Of a stretch of DNA of 64,000 nucleotides, positions 24,901 to 36,861 are shown one piece after another. A program made the translations under genes and the position numbers. Numbering within the stretch: position 1 is the stretch's first letter; every line of letters begins with the position of its first letter. The stretch lies in the NCBI GenBank assembly GCA_030533445.1, contig CM060064.1, positions 6,865,879 to 6,929,878 of the forward strand, written 5' to 3'. Under the pieces are notes generated by a model. The model saw only the letters and a program-made list of their open reading frames with translations. It was not told the DNA's origin and ran no database searches. The DNA is from Cyprinodon diabolis (lineage: Eukaryota > Chordata > Actinopteri > Cyprinodontiformes > Cyprinodontidae).

Positions 24901-27209
24901 GCTGATTGGCTGCATTGTTTCTAATATATACTTGTTTCCTCGCTGCACACACGGCACATTTTTTCAAGCAAAAAGCTCAAAATCTGAGAGAAAAATATCT
25001 CTTTTTTTACTTTTAATTTCTCCTATTGAAGAGACTTTGGAGGTTTTCTATTCAGACGCTTCTCTGTGGGCCTTGAATCTGTTTGTCTCATCCAATCCAC
25101 TTCTCCCTCTGCCAATTTGTTTACATTCTTAAAAAACAAACAACTAAAAAGTCCATTAAAAAAATTATAGGACAAGAGGCAATAGATTACTGCTTGCAGC
25201 ACTTGTTACTGCACTGCAACCACTTTAATCCAGACTAAGTTCACCCCCACAATCATCAAGTGTGACCCTGACAAAAGTGCGGTCAATCAGCTACAGAGCA
25301 GCCTCAGAGGGGCTAGACTCAAATCAGCACTGCATTTAAAATGTAAAAGAAACACTAAAGCAGCTACTGATGTGAAAACATAAATAAATATCTCCTGTTG
25401 GCCTTTAATCAGATGAGTATGACAGCCCCAGTCCTTCCAGAGTTTGGGCTTTTTCTCTAACATTTTTGCGTGCTCACTTCAAAAGCTGCTGGTAATTACT
25501 TCCATGCATTAGACTGGGGACCACAAACAGCCATGAAGCTGCGCTGCTCTTCATCTTCCAAATGGTGTTTATTAAGCTGCCGTTTTGGGACAGAATTTTC
25601 ATCGTTTGGTGAAGCGCAGCTTTTTTTCATGCCCTGAGTGAGTTAAAGCAACATTTCTGCCTTTCCTAAACATCTAATGAGGCTCTCTGAGGAGGAGCAG
25701 CTCACACCATCTAACTGCGGTCAGAGGTGAATCAATGCAGATGAAATCTCTTATCCAAAGTGTCACCAACCGATGGAGTGAGGCTATCAAAGCGTGGGGG
25801 CCAGACTGACCACCGTCTCCAGCACCCTGCTGTTGTCCCCCCCCCCCGGCCATTGATGACCCTACGTTTACACCAAGATAAATACAGGAGTTGCAGCAAT
25901 CTCTGTGAAATGCCCCAGATTTCAGATGAAACCACCCCCTACCGGGTGAGTATCCGCTGAGTAAATCTGCTGAATGTCATGATAAGACGTCAGCCTCTGG
26001 ACAAGGTCTGCTCCCTTTAGATCCCAGATTACACAGGATTTAGGTAAGAGGAGCAGCTCTTTGTCGCCTTCACCCTCTGTAATCACATCATTTAAGGTAT
26101 TTACCAGCTAACACTAAATACTCACAAGGAGGTAAAGTCCTGCATCTTCAGATAAACCAAACCGCTTCCCTATCGGGTGCGTCTGTGGCCGTGCAGCTGC
26201 TTGGCGGTGGCTTCCCAGCGACAGCAGAGGAAGCTCCTGTGAAGGTTTCTGATAGCGGAGAAGAAACGGCGGCTGATAAGGAAGGTGTGAACAGCAGTAT
26301 GAGGAGATCACGGCAGGACGCTGGACTGAGCGGAGGGTTACAAGACAGCGGACATTAAAACAGGTCAACTTTGAATTTTAGCGTTTCTAGGTGAAGGAAA
26401 CGGCTTTTAGGCTCTAAAATGATGTAGGTGCCACGTTATGCTGCTCAGCTGTTCGTTACACAGTAGAAGGTCCAACTCTTCATGACTCTACAGGTCCACA
26501 GTCATAAATCCACTGGATGACTCTGTGATAAGGTCCCATTCCGCCCCCCTCCCCCATCTGCTTCTTATCACGCCGTCTCACCCCCACCTTCCCTGCCTCC
26601 CCATTTTGCACCCCCTCCACCGACACGATGTGGAAAAGCACGACGGGACGACCTTTGACACTTTAATCAAGAGGAATTATAGAGGCTCTTAAACAAAACC
26701 GACGGACTGGGTAGATCGGGCTGACAAGGGCGACTGGCTGGCTGGCCTAGAGGCTAAGAGGGATCCAGGAGCAGCGGCGGTGAAATGCTGTCGCCGACAC
26801 TGGAGGTGGCAGAAGTGGTGGGAGAGTGGTTGACATTACAGGGTTTCCAGATTAGGCTGGCTTATTAGGGCGGCTATAGGAGCCTTCCACTCTGTCACAC
26901 GGCACTTTCCTGCCTTGTTCACATAAGCCCTGTTTCAAAGAGGCTGCTGCTTTATCTGCATCACGTCCAGATAGGTGTAAGTGGATGAGGAAGAACTGAT
27001 AAATCTTATAACACAGGGGAAATAAACACAGACTTTAATGCAAATAAATGAGTAAAAAACATGTTTGAAAGCAAAAAACTATTTGCTATTGAGAGGAATT
27101 TTATGCAGATTTAAAAAAAATATATTAACATGATAATGTGTGTATAAATAAAACATTTTTATAAAAAAGTATTCACATGTTTGGACGATTCTTACATTCA
27201 CAATATATA
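21961..27209. other. vps13b intron, 5.2 kb with only one repeat recognised
   Basis: The only repeat I support is the dispersed element at 24620-24722. There is a 12-C run at about 25842-25853. The part 25500-26960 is distinctly more GC-rich and less repetitive than its surroundings and could hold conserved regulatory DNA. No exon signals with coding support were found. Confidence 0.55.
24620..24722 (+). repeat. Dispersed ~100-bp repeat, copy 3 of 4
   Basis: Shows ttcaaagtttcatttctgaa, then 'atatccatttacaaaa', 'ttcttgcagcaata', and aataaaattcactccct. It is the best match to the reversed copy at 53124-53222. Confidence 0.7.
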
Positions 27210-27536
27210 AGTGTTGCGCCGATGCCATTTTTGGCCCCGATACCTGGCTGTGCTGTATTGGCTGATACCGATACCATAATGATACCATCTGTTTGACATT
27301 GATGTGTGTGTATATATGAAGAAGCATACTACTTGGATGTAAAATAATTACCATCATGGCTTTGTCAAGCTGCTGCCTACCTTTGTGAAGCAGGAAAAAG
27401 ACTAATACAAAGTGAATCCAGGAGAACTTTTTATTGCCTACCTGGAATGGTTGACAATAGAATCGTTCCCTATTTGTCGGTGCACGGTGATACCGATACC
27501 ACCATTTTAGTGCTCGATCGGTATCGGTGCAACACT
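27210..27536 (+). mobile_element. hAT-like MITE, family B, copy 1
   Basis: A 327-bp element with ends agtgttgcgccgatgcc and ggtatcggtgcaacact. Flanking 8-mers aatatata and aaaatata match 7 of 8, consistent with a hAT target duplication. Its relative lies reversed at 29561-29937. Confidence 0.75.
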
Positions 27537-27698
27537 AAAATATAAGTAAAAAGAGTGGTAAAATGAAAAATAGAAAATATTTTTTAGAAATAAGGTTATA
27601 ATTATCAATAATGAAAAAGTTGGAACAAAAAAAAGAAAATAATCTTGAAACTTCCTAAAGAAACAAAATGATGGATCAGAATATTTAACCATTTTACC

Positions 27699-27938
27699 AA
27701 ACAACCATTCACACACAAACTCACACCTAAGGTGAATTTAGAAAAGCCAGTTAACCTAACATCATGTTTCTGGACTGTGGGAGGAAGCCGGAGTACCCGG
27801 AGAGAACCCATGCACGCACAGGGAGTACATGCAAACACCATGCAGAAAGCACCAGGCCGGGAATGGTACCTGGAACCTTCTTGCTACAAGGCAGCAGTGC
27901 TACCCACTGCCCCACTGAGCAGCCCATTCCCTCATTAA
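27699..27938 (-). mobile_element. tRNA-derived SINE, second copy (reversed)
   Basis: The reverse complement of the SINE at 3521-3838. It keeps ggactgtgggaggaagcc, 'catgcaaacaccatgcag' and a tRNA-like head ending tagcactgctgccttg when read on the minus strand. Its B box has mutated. Confidence 0.75.
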
Positions 27939-29560
27939 CCCATTTTTTCCTCAATACAGACACTGATTACATCCAACAACTAATGTGCAAGCTCTGTATC
28001 TCACATCATCAATGAAACATAGTGAACATGGAATCATCTCCCTGCTCTTTAGTACCAGGCTCCTCTGAAAGCTGGTCTGTTGGAAACTCACCGCCTCACA
28101 AGAAGAAAATTCATCAATCTCCCAGAGTGGATTTAATGCCGCCACCTGGTCAGAGATCCTCGTCTGTCTACAATCACAGCTTCTCAGAGACAATTTACAA
28201 TGGAGCAGACACTTTCAGCAGCCCTTATATCTTCCACTCACACTAGCAGTCACAAGCTTTCACTTCCTTTCTTTCATATAAGCTCAACCATTTTTTTTTT
28301 GCTTTTTTAATAGAGGTAAGGCAGCTCTGAGAAAGCAAACACCATACCCTCATAAATACAGAGAGACCCACACCATTAATTCAACCTGTGATTCTTCACA
28401 TCTGAAGCTAAGGGCTGAGTTCTTTTAGCAAGCCAATTAGCTCAGCAGAGGACAGATAAAGAGCCAATCATTTGGTTCATATGTGTTGGAAAAGGATGCA
28501 TCTGAAGGGTGCAGGATGGTAGCTTTCATAGCCTGGACTTAGGCGCCTCTGGTCTCAGCAGTCATGTCCTGATGCTTCCACATTAAATGCAAGTAGAGCT
28601 GTTTTTCTCTGTTATTCATGTGCCGTTGTTTCACATTCCCCTAATCGCATGGAAAAGAGGCTCAATGTTGAGCTTACAACACTGGCTCATCTTCCATTTT
28701 AATTGAAAAAAGCTCACAACATCGAAAAGTCCAGATTTTTGAACTCCAGCGAAATTCACTTTGCATCAATAGCGGGTTTCGTTTTGCATTCTTTGCCCTA
28801 ATCTTGCTGTTCGTGTCGCTAAACCTTTTCCTTCGTTTGAATGGATTCGCTCCTCAACGCACCTCTACAAAAAATTATGTAAATCACTCGCTCAATTAAG
28901 ATCATTCATGTTTGATGTAAACACACCATAAGGCGTGCAGTTTGGAGACCTAATAAAGCTTGAAATATGCCGTGCAGCAATGATAAAAAACACCTATGAA
29001 AGTGCTGAATAGGGAGAAAACCAGAAAGAAAGAAAGACAGAAAAAAACTAAACAAAAAGCATTGTTCGCCAAAATAAGCGTTGATGCAAACTGTAGAGAA
29101 GTGGATTTAACGAATACCTGAAATTTATTGCAGCCTCTAAATGGAAAATCCAGATATATTAGCAGAACATATCTGATAATGGTCCAAAACCTCAATCTAT
29201 TAAGCATGATGTTATAGTTACCACTACCAAAGCCAGAGGTAAAGTCCAGTACATTTACCTTTGTCAATTTGTACCAGAACATCATTAGAGATTCTTAAAA
29301 GTGTTTTTTTCTGTTGAATGACTTCTACAAACCCCTGTTCTAAAGGTATAAAGAATGCTAAATGAATCTAAAACTATCAATAGCTATTAAGCCACAGTCT
29401 TCTCAAAAGTCTTTGTAAGAGATGGTAGACATATTCACTGCTAATCACTTCAACTAGCTGGGTCAGGTTTTCAATAAGTCCAGATCTCTATGGTGTACAA
29501 CAAGGCTCTATTTTGGGGCACATTTCTTTTGTTCTATAGATATATATATATTCTTTTAGT
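27939..29560. other. vps13b intron, no recognised gene
   Basis: Unassigned. The segments at about 28380-28500 and 28590-28930 have a non-repetitive, TAAT/ATTA-rich look and could be conserved non-coding elements. Alignment to other fishes would decide. Confidence 0.5.
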
Positions 29561-29937
29561 TGTGTTGCATCGATACTGATACCAGTATGGGACAGAGCGC
29601 CGATCCAGCACTAAAATGATGATATCGGTATCGGTGAGTAGCAACAAATAGGCCACAGATACCATGATGAGAGCCAAGACTTTATTCAACTATTGTCCCC
29701 CATTCCAGGTAGACAATAAAAAGTTCCACTGGATTCACTTTGTATTAGTCTTTTTCCTACTTCACAAAGGTAGGCAGCAGCTTGACAAAGCCATGATGGC
29801 AATTATTTACCTTCAAGTAATATGCAGTTCTTCATATATACACACACATCAATTTCAAACAGATGGTATCGGCCGGTACTGCACAGCCAGGTATCGGGTA
29901 TCAGTATCGAGGCAAAAAATGGCATTGGTGCAACACT
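29561..29937 (-). mobile_element. hAT-like MITE, family B, copy 2 (reversed)
   Basis: Read on the minus strand it starts agtgttgcaccaatgcc and runs colinear with the copy at 27210, including cctacctttgtgaag and attgtctacctggaatgg. The outer part is longer than in copy 1. The two copies are inverted, about 2.0 kb apart. Confidence 0.75.
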
Positions 29938-32066
29938 AGTGTTAAGTATTTTCCCTTTTTAGCACTTTGAAAGATTTTTTATTTCATGAATTCATCTTTA
30001 AATTGCATCAATAAAGACAATAATCATCTACTCATAGACTCCTGGTGAAGCCATGATTTGGACCGGATCAGGTGAAGTAGAGCCACATGGTGCGATACAA
30101 TCAATTATAAAGAGAGGGCTTTCTTTCTTTTTTCAAAAATACCAGGAAGGCAAGGCCCTATTAGCACAGTCACTCAGGGAGTTAACACGGGGTTCTGAGG
30201 CATTAAACCTGGGAGCAAATTCTACAACCAAGCAGTGCAGCTTAGCATCAGTTAAGCAAGGGTGTAGCCTGTAGGCAAAGTGTCAGGCCTCATCTCAGTT
30301 CAGACAGTCAGCACAGCCTGAATGCTTGTCGACTTAATAGACACTCTAGGTACAGAAACACATTAGTCAAAGCTTTCAAAACACAGGATCAGATTTCCAA
30401 GATGTTTTCCTAATTAATTTTGGTAATAAACGTGTTGGCTTTAAGGCCTTACCACTCTATTTTACTCTCAGATATCACGCAAATCTCTGTGTGAAGAAAA
30501 AGTACAAATGAAACCGTTTATACCTTTGGGCAGAACCTAGTTTTAAACCCTCTATTGACATCCCAAGAATAAAATAAATCCAACAGAAGCAAAAAGGCTT
30601 TGGTAACCCAAGAATGCTGATGCTGCAGATAAGGCTGAGTGAGAAATGTATTGAAAACAAAGGTTAGAGTTACAGCACAAGCTTTTAACAAAAGCAAACA
30701 GAATGAAGAGGCTGCCAATAATCAGATATTACATGTAAACATAATTGTCATCAGCAGATGACTCAGGAAATTAAGGTCGTTTGTGCACTTGTTTGGGTCT
30801 GTTTCTAAGCTACATGGTGTGATGGAGGGAGGGGAAAAAATATGGGTCCTTAAAGTCAGAGAAAAACAACTAGCCATAAAAACTTAGCTGGGTTGAGGAT
30901 GTCCAGTCCCAAGGCTTTCCAATGTTCTAAAAAATATTGGGCTCAGGTTACCAGGAGAAGCTGAGGGCGGTAGGGGAGCAAGGTGCTCTTTGCACTCAAA
31001 CAACTATAACTCTGCAAAGGCCATAGCCTCTGTCACTAGCTGATGTCCTGGTCGGTGCTCCCCATCACCTCTCATGTAAGTTCCCAATGACAGCTTCCAT
31101 TAACATTCCTGCCCAACCTGGCAGGAGAGCATCCAAAGGTTAAGTGGGACTGGGAAGCTCAATCAGTTTTAGGGTCTCAAAGAAAAAACAAAGCACATGG
31201 TGAAGGGTTAGAAAAGAGTAAAAAGGATGAAGAGGGTGACGACCTGAAGACAAGGGGCTGCAGAATGGGTGTGGGATCTGAAACTGTTTTTACATCTGTA
31301 TGTAGAATCGTACCCTTTGACATTATATTTGCAATGGCACATTTTTTAGAAGTTATTACTTAAGAGGTGTTTTGGTTACTTTAACCAGAAACAGCTATCA
31401 TTACAAATAGGGAGACAGAAGGAAGTCGGTCTCAGAGAAGGTCCATAGATAAGGACAGGTACACATTTATATTTCTTCAAATAAGCATCTGTGAGGTAAA
31501 AAAAAATCTCTGACCATCAATATAGTCAGTAAATAAGTAAGTGCACCCTTAGCAGCAATTAAGACACCAAATGACACATGATTGCACATTGGAAGAAAAT
31601 GTTACAGGAGGAGGAAAACATTAAGACAGTTGTCCACCTTTTCAAGATCATACAGTACATATATAGTAGTAGTGAAATACTTGCAAGTAGTAAAAACACT
31701 AGAGCTACAACTCAACTTAAAAAGCCTCTTAAATCATAACGTTCAAGATAATGAAGTTAGAAAAATGCTGAACAGGTGAAATCCTCCTCTTTCAACAACA
31801 GTTACAACTTGACTTTATTTGCTGGATGAACAGCATGACTTTTAGTCACAATGTCCTACTGGCAGAGATGTAAATAACCAGAGATGTAAGGTTTATTACT
31901 AATGCTTCTGGTAAGAACCAAAGCAACCAATCGGGACTCACAGACATTACCAACTTCTAAGCATTGTGGTGGAAGGGTAATGATTTGTGTTTTCTGCACA
32001 CACGGATATAATGGGCAGCATTGACCATTACCTTCTCTGCACATAAATGATTCCAGAGTAAAAGCC
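29938..32066. other. vps13b intron, no recognised gene
   Basis: No supported feature. Several short open frames lack any known motif. Confidence 0.6.
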
Positions 32067-32076
32067 GAGGTTATAT

Positions 32077-32639
32077 AACCTGACTCCGCCAGATGGATTT
32101 GCTGCGCGTGTCCATCTGGAAACCTTCTGTTGAAGTAATTTTGGGGAGGGGCAAAAATACTGGTTAGCTGATTGGCCTATGTTGGTGATAGATGGGCCAA
32201 ATAAACCAATCAGATCAACGAAGCATATGACGTATCAAACAGAGCGACGACGAAAACACAACCACAAGCCAGGCTACTCTTGCTACTCTTGCCGAAACCA
32301 GTCGGAAGAAGAGCAAAAACATCTTTTTCTTTGAGAAAAGCCTCCAGAGCAGTGTTTTGCTCTTCTTTCAGTGGAGAAATACTCTGTAATTCCGATAAAA
32401 CTTGCTCGATAGCCACGCTAACGCTAGTTTCATCGGCTGAAGCCGCCATGTTCTTTAGACTGAACTGTCGCGCTTCTCGTTGCGTCACACCTCAACCCGC
32501 CTCAAAGCCAACGCTGATTGGATGTTCGTTTGGTGAACGGCTCCAAATTTTCTTTAACGGAGAGTAGCCAGACTGATCTGCGAGTGAAACCTTGAAAGCT
32601 CGCGAGATCAGGATGGTCTCATGAGACTAGAGGTTATAT
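32077..32639 (-). mobile_element. Helicase-exon-bearing element, copy 1, with 10-bp target duplication
   Basis: The 563-bp block is flanked by a perfect direct repeat gaggttatat (32067-32076 and 32640-32649), which marks it as an insertion. On the minus strand it has a leader, an ATG and the first ~55 codons of an SF2 helicase, then non-coding sequence. It looks like an internal-deletion derivative of a larger DNA transposon that carries a helicase gene. A 10-bp duplication is unlike Tc1 (2 bp) or hAT (8 bp). Academ-type (AcademH) transposons are known to encode an SF2 helicase and are one candidate source, not verified. A related element is at 47154-47620. Confidence 0.65.
32210..32449 (-). 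pseudogene. Truncated RecQ-like SF2 helicase N-terminus (transposon-borne)
   Basis: The ATG at 32449-32447 gives MAASADETSVSVAIEQVLSE, then SPLKEEQNTALEAFLKEKDV, then FALLPTGFGKS. The last block is a Walker A (motif I) and the KEEQ..AL stretch fits the upstream Q-like motif of RecQ-type helicases. After GKS the frame continues only as a short unrelated tail (ACGCVFVVALFDTSYASLI) and stops. All other helicase motifs are missing. A 9-bp unit gcaagagta is repeated in tandem at the break, suggesting how the internal deletion was joined. The fragment shares about half its residues with the copy at 47309-47542. Confidence 0.7.
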
Positions 32640-32694
32640 GTTTAAGAACCGAAGCAAGGCCAAAACTGTGACATACAGTAAGCTTTTAAATTTT

Positions 32695-32815
32695 TTAATT
32701 TTTTTTTATTGTCATTACACTGTCACAAGGACAGAGCAATGAAATTAACTCTGGGGCTTGAACTCAGAACCTCTGGATTCCAAGTACAAAGCCATAACCA
32801 CTAGGCCACCACTAT
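32695..32815 (+). repeat. Second copy of the 17.3-kb type repeat, internally deleted
   Basis: Blocks attgtcattacac, 'cttgaactcagaacctc' and 'aaccactaggccaccac' match the repeat at 17265-17485 with the middle missing. Confidence 0.5.
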
Positions 32816-33261
32816 GTGTACTATGTTTGTTCAATGACTGTATCCACTCACATTATATTCATGTCAAGGGCTATAAAACTTAGTGAGCTGCTCAGCACAG
32901 GATGGCCATGACATAGAGCAGCACAGTGAATATTCAAAGACCAAACAACGACACTATGGCCACCTTAGCAATGATAGAGAAGAGGGAAAAAGGAACGCTG
33001 AAGCATGTCAAAAGCAAATAAGTATGTTTGTAAGTATGCAAAGTAAATGTACAAAATAAACTTCAAAGATGTGCGTGGCGACACTTATTTTAGTCAGGCC
33101 ACTTGTATTAACTGAAGAGAATTATCTGTTATTGTTTTGGTATAAGAGGCTGGAATTCAAGCACTCATTATAAGGTCAAGGTGCCAAGCTCCATTATTTA
33201 GCCTTATTATAAGGCTATATATAAGCTTAGCTTCAATTAATCTAACTTAGCTCCACATATA

Positions 33262-33441
33262 CAGTAGGCCTGGTCTTTAAAAGGTTTGAGAGTATTAAAA
33301 CACATCCAAACTTCATGGCCTGCACAAAACTGATCTACAAACCAAGAGCAAAGAATTTTATTTCTAAATAGAGCAGAAGAGCAGATGCAAACATTTTAGA
33401 GAACTCTGAAGAAGGTGTGTCCAAACTTTTTGTCTGTACTG
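33262..33441. repeat. Possible Tc1-derived MITE
   Basis: The right end reads gtgtccaaactttttgtctg followed by tactg, a familiar Tc1 terminal motif. The left end cagtaggcctggtcttt is only a rough inverse, and TA is present on the left but not on the right. Confidence 0.35.
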
Positions 33442-33575
33442 TTTCTTTGGTTTATAGTATTTCGGGTAGTTGGGTGTTTTGGAGGAGTTAGTGGGTAAAT
33501 GCAATTTAATTTCACTTTACCTCTGACACAGGCAGTTTCCTAGACTATTGTCTATCAGACAGGGGAGCCGACAAA

Positions 33576-34127
33576 GACTACGTTCACACAGCAGCCTGAA
33601 GTGACCCAAATCTGATTTGCTTGTGTATCTGATCTTTTAATGGTAGTCTGAACAGAACAGATCTGATTTTCTCCAATGCGACCCAGGCCACTCGGCAATG
33701 TGGTCCTGAATCCGATACGAATCTGATCTTTTCAAATGCGACCTGTGTGTGAACGGCCAGGTCGCATTCATCCGACCTCAAAGTCATTAATACCTTACAT
33801 AGGTCACTATTCTGCGTCTTGCTATGCAGAAGCGGCAAGACAAACAACAACCAGGATGGAGGATGATGCGGAGAGAAGTATTTATGTTTAACCACCTTGA
33901 AAAGATTGTGTTTTTAAGGCTGGGAAATATTGCTAGATGTTCTCCAGCGCTACCATCCGTGTTTACTTCCTTAAGCACAGAGCATGGTTATTTGTGGCGC
34001 ATAAGGGACACTTGCATTGTAAGAATGCAGGAGATCACATACAAGTCGCACATATTTTAAAATATGAACGGCGACGTGAAATAAAAAATTGGAACTGAGC
34101 ATTAAGGCCTGCAGTATGAACGTAGCC
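33576..34127 (-). mobile_element. Non-autonomous DNA transposon, family A, copy 2 (reversed)
   Basis: A 552-bp element with ends gactacgttcacac and gtatgaacgtagcc. It is colinear with 10685-11289 on the opposite strand, including the 'aaaagatcaga' sub-repeats and 'cttttcaa.gtggttaaacat'. It has small deletions relative to copy 1. Confidence 0.8.
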
Positions 34128-34620
34128 CAAATCAGCCTTTCTAGGTTTGATGGCTGTGATTATTTTCATTTTTTTACTGTTATATATAAATATATTTGTA
34201 TTATCAATATAACCTCTAAGCCCATGGCCTAAAAGTTCATCTTTAGCAAACAAACTATTCTAATTTAAACAGGCTGTTCCATAAACCTTCTGTCATTTCC
34301 ACAAACCATCTCTGCACATCTCGTAAAAAACATGAACTAACTGCTCAACCATTTTATTTCTTTCCTTTTATCGTTTCTTTAAAATCTTTGAACATCAGGT
34401 CCTTAGTAATAATAGTAATAATAAACGTATCTGCATGCCACTCTTAATACAGCCTTACCTAAAATCTCCAACTCCCCCAGTCTGGTTCCTGTTGAATAAC
34501 TCTATTGATTAATTTACTTTTACTCCGTTAAAGTGGTGAAAAGTTTCACAGCATGCACCCAGGCATCTATAATAACCATTATGTCAATAGACTTTCTCTC
34601 ATCTTAAACCTTAAGTATTA

Positions 34621-34693
34621 ATTCAATTTCAATTCAGTTTATTTATATAGCGCCAAATTCACAACACATGTCATCTCAAGGCACTTTACAGTG
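34621..34693 (-). repeat. LINE-tail fragment, reversed
   Basis: Contains aattcagtttatttatatag, cgccaaattcacaacacatg and ctcaaggcactttacag, the reverse of the family tail. Confidence 0.8.
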
Positions 34694-35876
34694 TTTAAGT
34701 GTTTAAGTATTAGTCTCTAAATCAACTTAAAAAGAAAAGAAAGCATTACAACTCATTTTGTACAAAAACTCATCTTCCCTCCCTTTCATTTTCATCATCA
34801 CTATTGCTGCTTTATTAAATTTCTGATGAGTTTTGTGCGATGGAGCCTTGTCCACTGCAGGGACATCAGCTGCCCTGGGAAAATGTGTATGAAGGACAAG
34901 ATAAGGAGGGGAGTCAAAGTGGATGAGATTCTGTTGGGGGGTAAGAGGCTTTAAAGCTAAGAAGGGATATTGCACCAGCTGAGCTGTGAAGAAGCTAATG
35001 GGCTCTGATTCACTTCCCACGCCCACGACCTGTTTTCTAAGGGGCACTGAAGCAATGAAACACATATTGGTTTAGCTACTGGTACAGAACAGCAGCCAAC
35101 TCACTTCAGTTTTCTTTCTCTGCTTATTCAGCATCTGCATAAACGCCGCTTAGCCTGTTCGCAGCTCGAAGACTGGCAGCGTATGAATCAGTAACCCAAC
35201 TTTAATGATTTGAGGAGCTGGTGATTGATCTCACTTGCTGGAGCAGCAATAATGAGAGATGAAAGACAGATGCATGGCTCACAGACAGACAGTGACTCTG
35301 ATGAACGAAGTGGAGGGATGAGCCACTGGAATCTGACGTCTGTTTCTGTCAGCAAAAAGGAAAGTCATTTGACTTACAGAAACCAAGAAAACCCCAAAAC
35401 AATAGAGCAACAATGCACAAGTTAATATAAGGCAACAAAACACTTAAAACGTTACAATTAAATCAAATTATCCATGCCTAATTTAAAATGGCTTACATAG
35501 ACTGCTGTGTTACAAGGTGAGCGTCTAGGTTATGCTTTCTAACTTGTTAAAATAAAACCCAATAGCCTTATTAACTTATGGAGGGAAGCCAACTGTTTTG
35601 ATTTTGCTGTGTGATGTTTGATCTGACTGTGAGGAATGTGGCGACCTTTGATCCAGTGACAACATTCAATTAGATAAGGTTAAGTAAATTGACCCTCTCC
35701 ATTCCTGCTACTCAGTCTGAAGCTGAATAACTGGTAAACAGCTTGTAAGAAAGCCCTTTCCCAGTTAAACCCCACGGAGCACTACTAAATACTAAGTGCT
35801 CATGTTTTAAAACAATCTGCTTCTCTTGTCCTTCAATTATCTTTGATGATAAATGATCACACAGAGTCACAGAAAA

Positions 35877-36027
35877 TTCAATTCAATTTCAATTCAGTTT
35901 ATTTCTATAGCGCCAAATCACGACACACGTCATCTCAAGGCACTTTACAGTTCAACCAGATCATCCAGTCAAATTGATTCAAAGTTTTCTATCCAATGAA
36001 AACCAGTTGATTGCATCGACTCATTGA
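35877..36027 (-). repeat. LINE-tail fragment, reversed
   Basis: From aattcagtttatttctatag through 'caaccagatcatccagtc' to 'aaccagttgattgcatcga'. Confidence 0.8.
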
Positions 36028-36541
36028 AAAATGTCATGTTAGGTGTTTTATTTGAAAAGGATCAGTGTAAATTTGTTTACAGAAAAGAAATTCATTATTA
36101 GTGACTAATGAGTATAAGGTGCTTAAAGAGTCTTAGCACTCACTACATTCAACAGAGAAAATCTTAACTTTTTCCCTTAAGTCAGACAATCTTTCCAGTT
36201 TTATATAAGTTATATTTAACTAAATAGGTATTATGTTAAATATCAGCTCAAGGCTGGAGAACATTTTTTTTTCCTCCTACTTTTTTTGTCAAAATTTAAA
36301 TGTGTGTTGCAGGTGATCTACAGAAATTGCTGCAGAAATATTAAGACGTTGACTGGCCTGGCTCCTCCAACAGAAATAGCAGATTGCATGTTGTACTAAC
36401 AGTTTGAGAGTGGTCTTCAAAGAAAGACGAGGTTCTAAGCCATCTAGTTGGAGGTAAAATTAAAAACCAAAAAAATTGCGAAATAATAATTATTATACTA
36501 AATAATATTTACACAAAATAATATTTATAGAGCACTCTACA

Positions 36542-36861
36542 TACAGTAGTAGCCATTCAAAATTTCCCCTTTCCTTGATGGGCCCTTTGCTGGTCCTTGG
36601 AAGGTCCACTACAATTAATTTTTAAACATCAATCTTTGTACTAAAATATTCTTTCTCTCATCATTTGTGGACATTAAGGTCTAAAGAGGAGCATCATCTC
36701 CTGGTCAGACACTGTAATTCAGTGAAAGGGTGGAGTCAGAGTAAAAAAATGCAAGAGGGGGGTCACTCCAATGGCTGGAATTTTGCTGGAAGTTGGAGGG
36801 AAGTGGGCTGCCATTTGGCTGGCATTTGACTGGGAAGGGCCATTTTAAATGGCTGCCACTG
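36542..36861 (+). mobile_element. Tc1-type MITE, family C, copy 1
   Basis: It starts at tacagtagtagccattcaaa and ends near aaatggctgccactg. It is the reverse-orientation partner of 43445-43775 and shares 'catcatctcctggtcaga', 'gaaagggtggagtcagagt' and 'gtgggctgccattt'. Its right end has lost the final TA. Confidence 0.65.

Larger units (their letters stand above)
34128..36541. other. Intron with two reversed LINE-tail fragments
   Basis: Apart from the tails at 34621-34693 and 35877-36027, nothing is recognised. AT-rich throughout. Confidence 0.6.

Noticed and set aside
25842..25853. Poly-C run
   Set aside because: Simple low-complexity sequence; not evidence of function.
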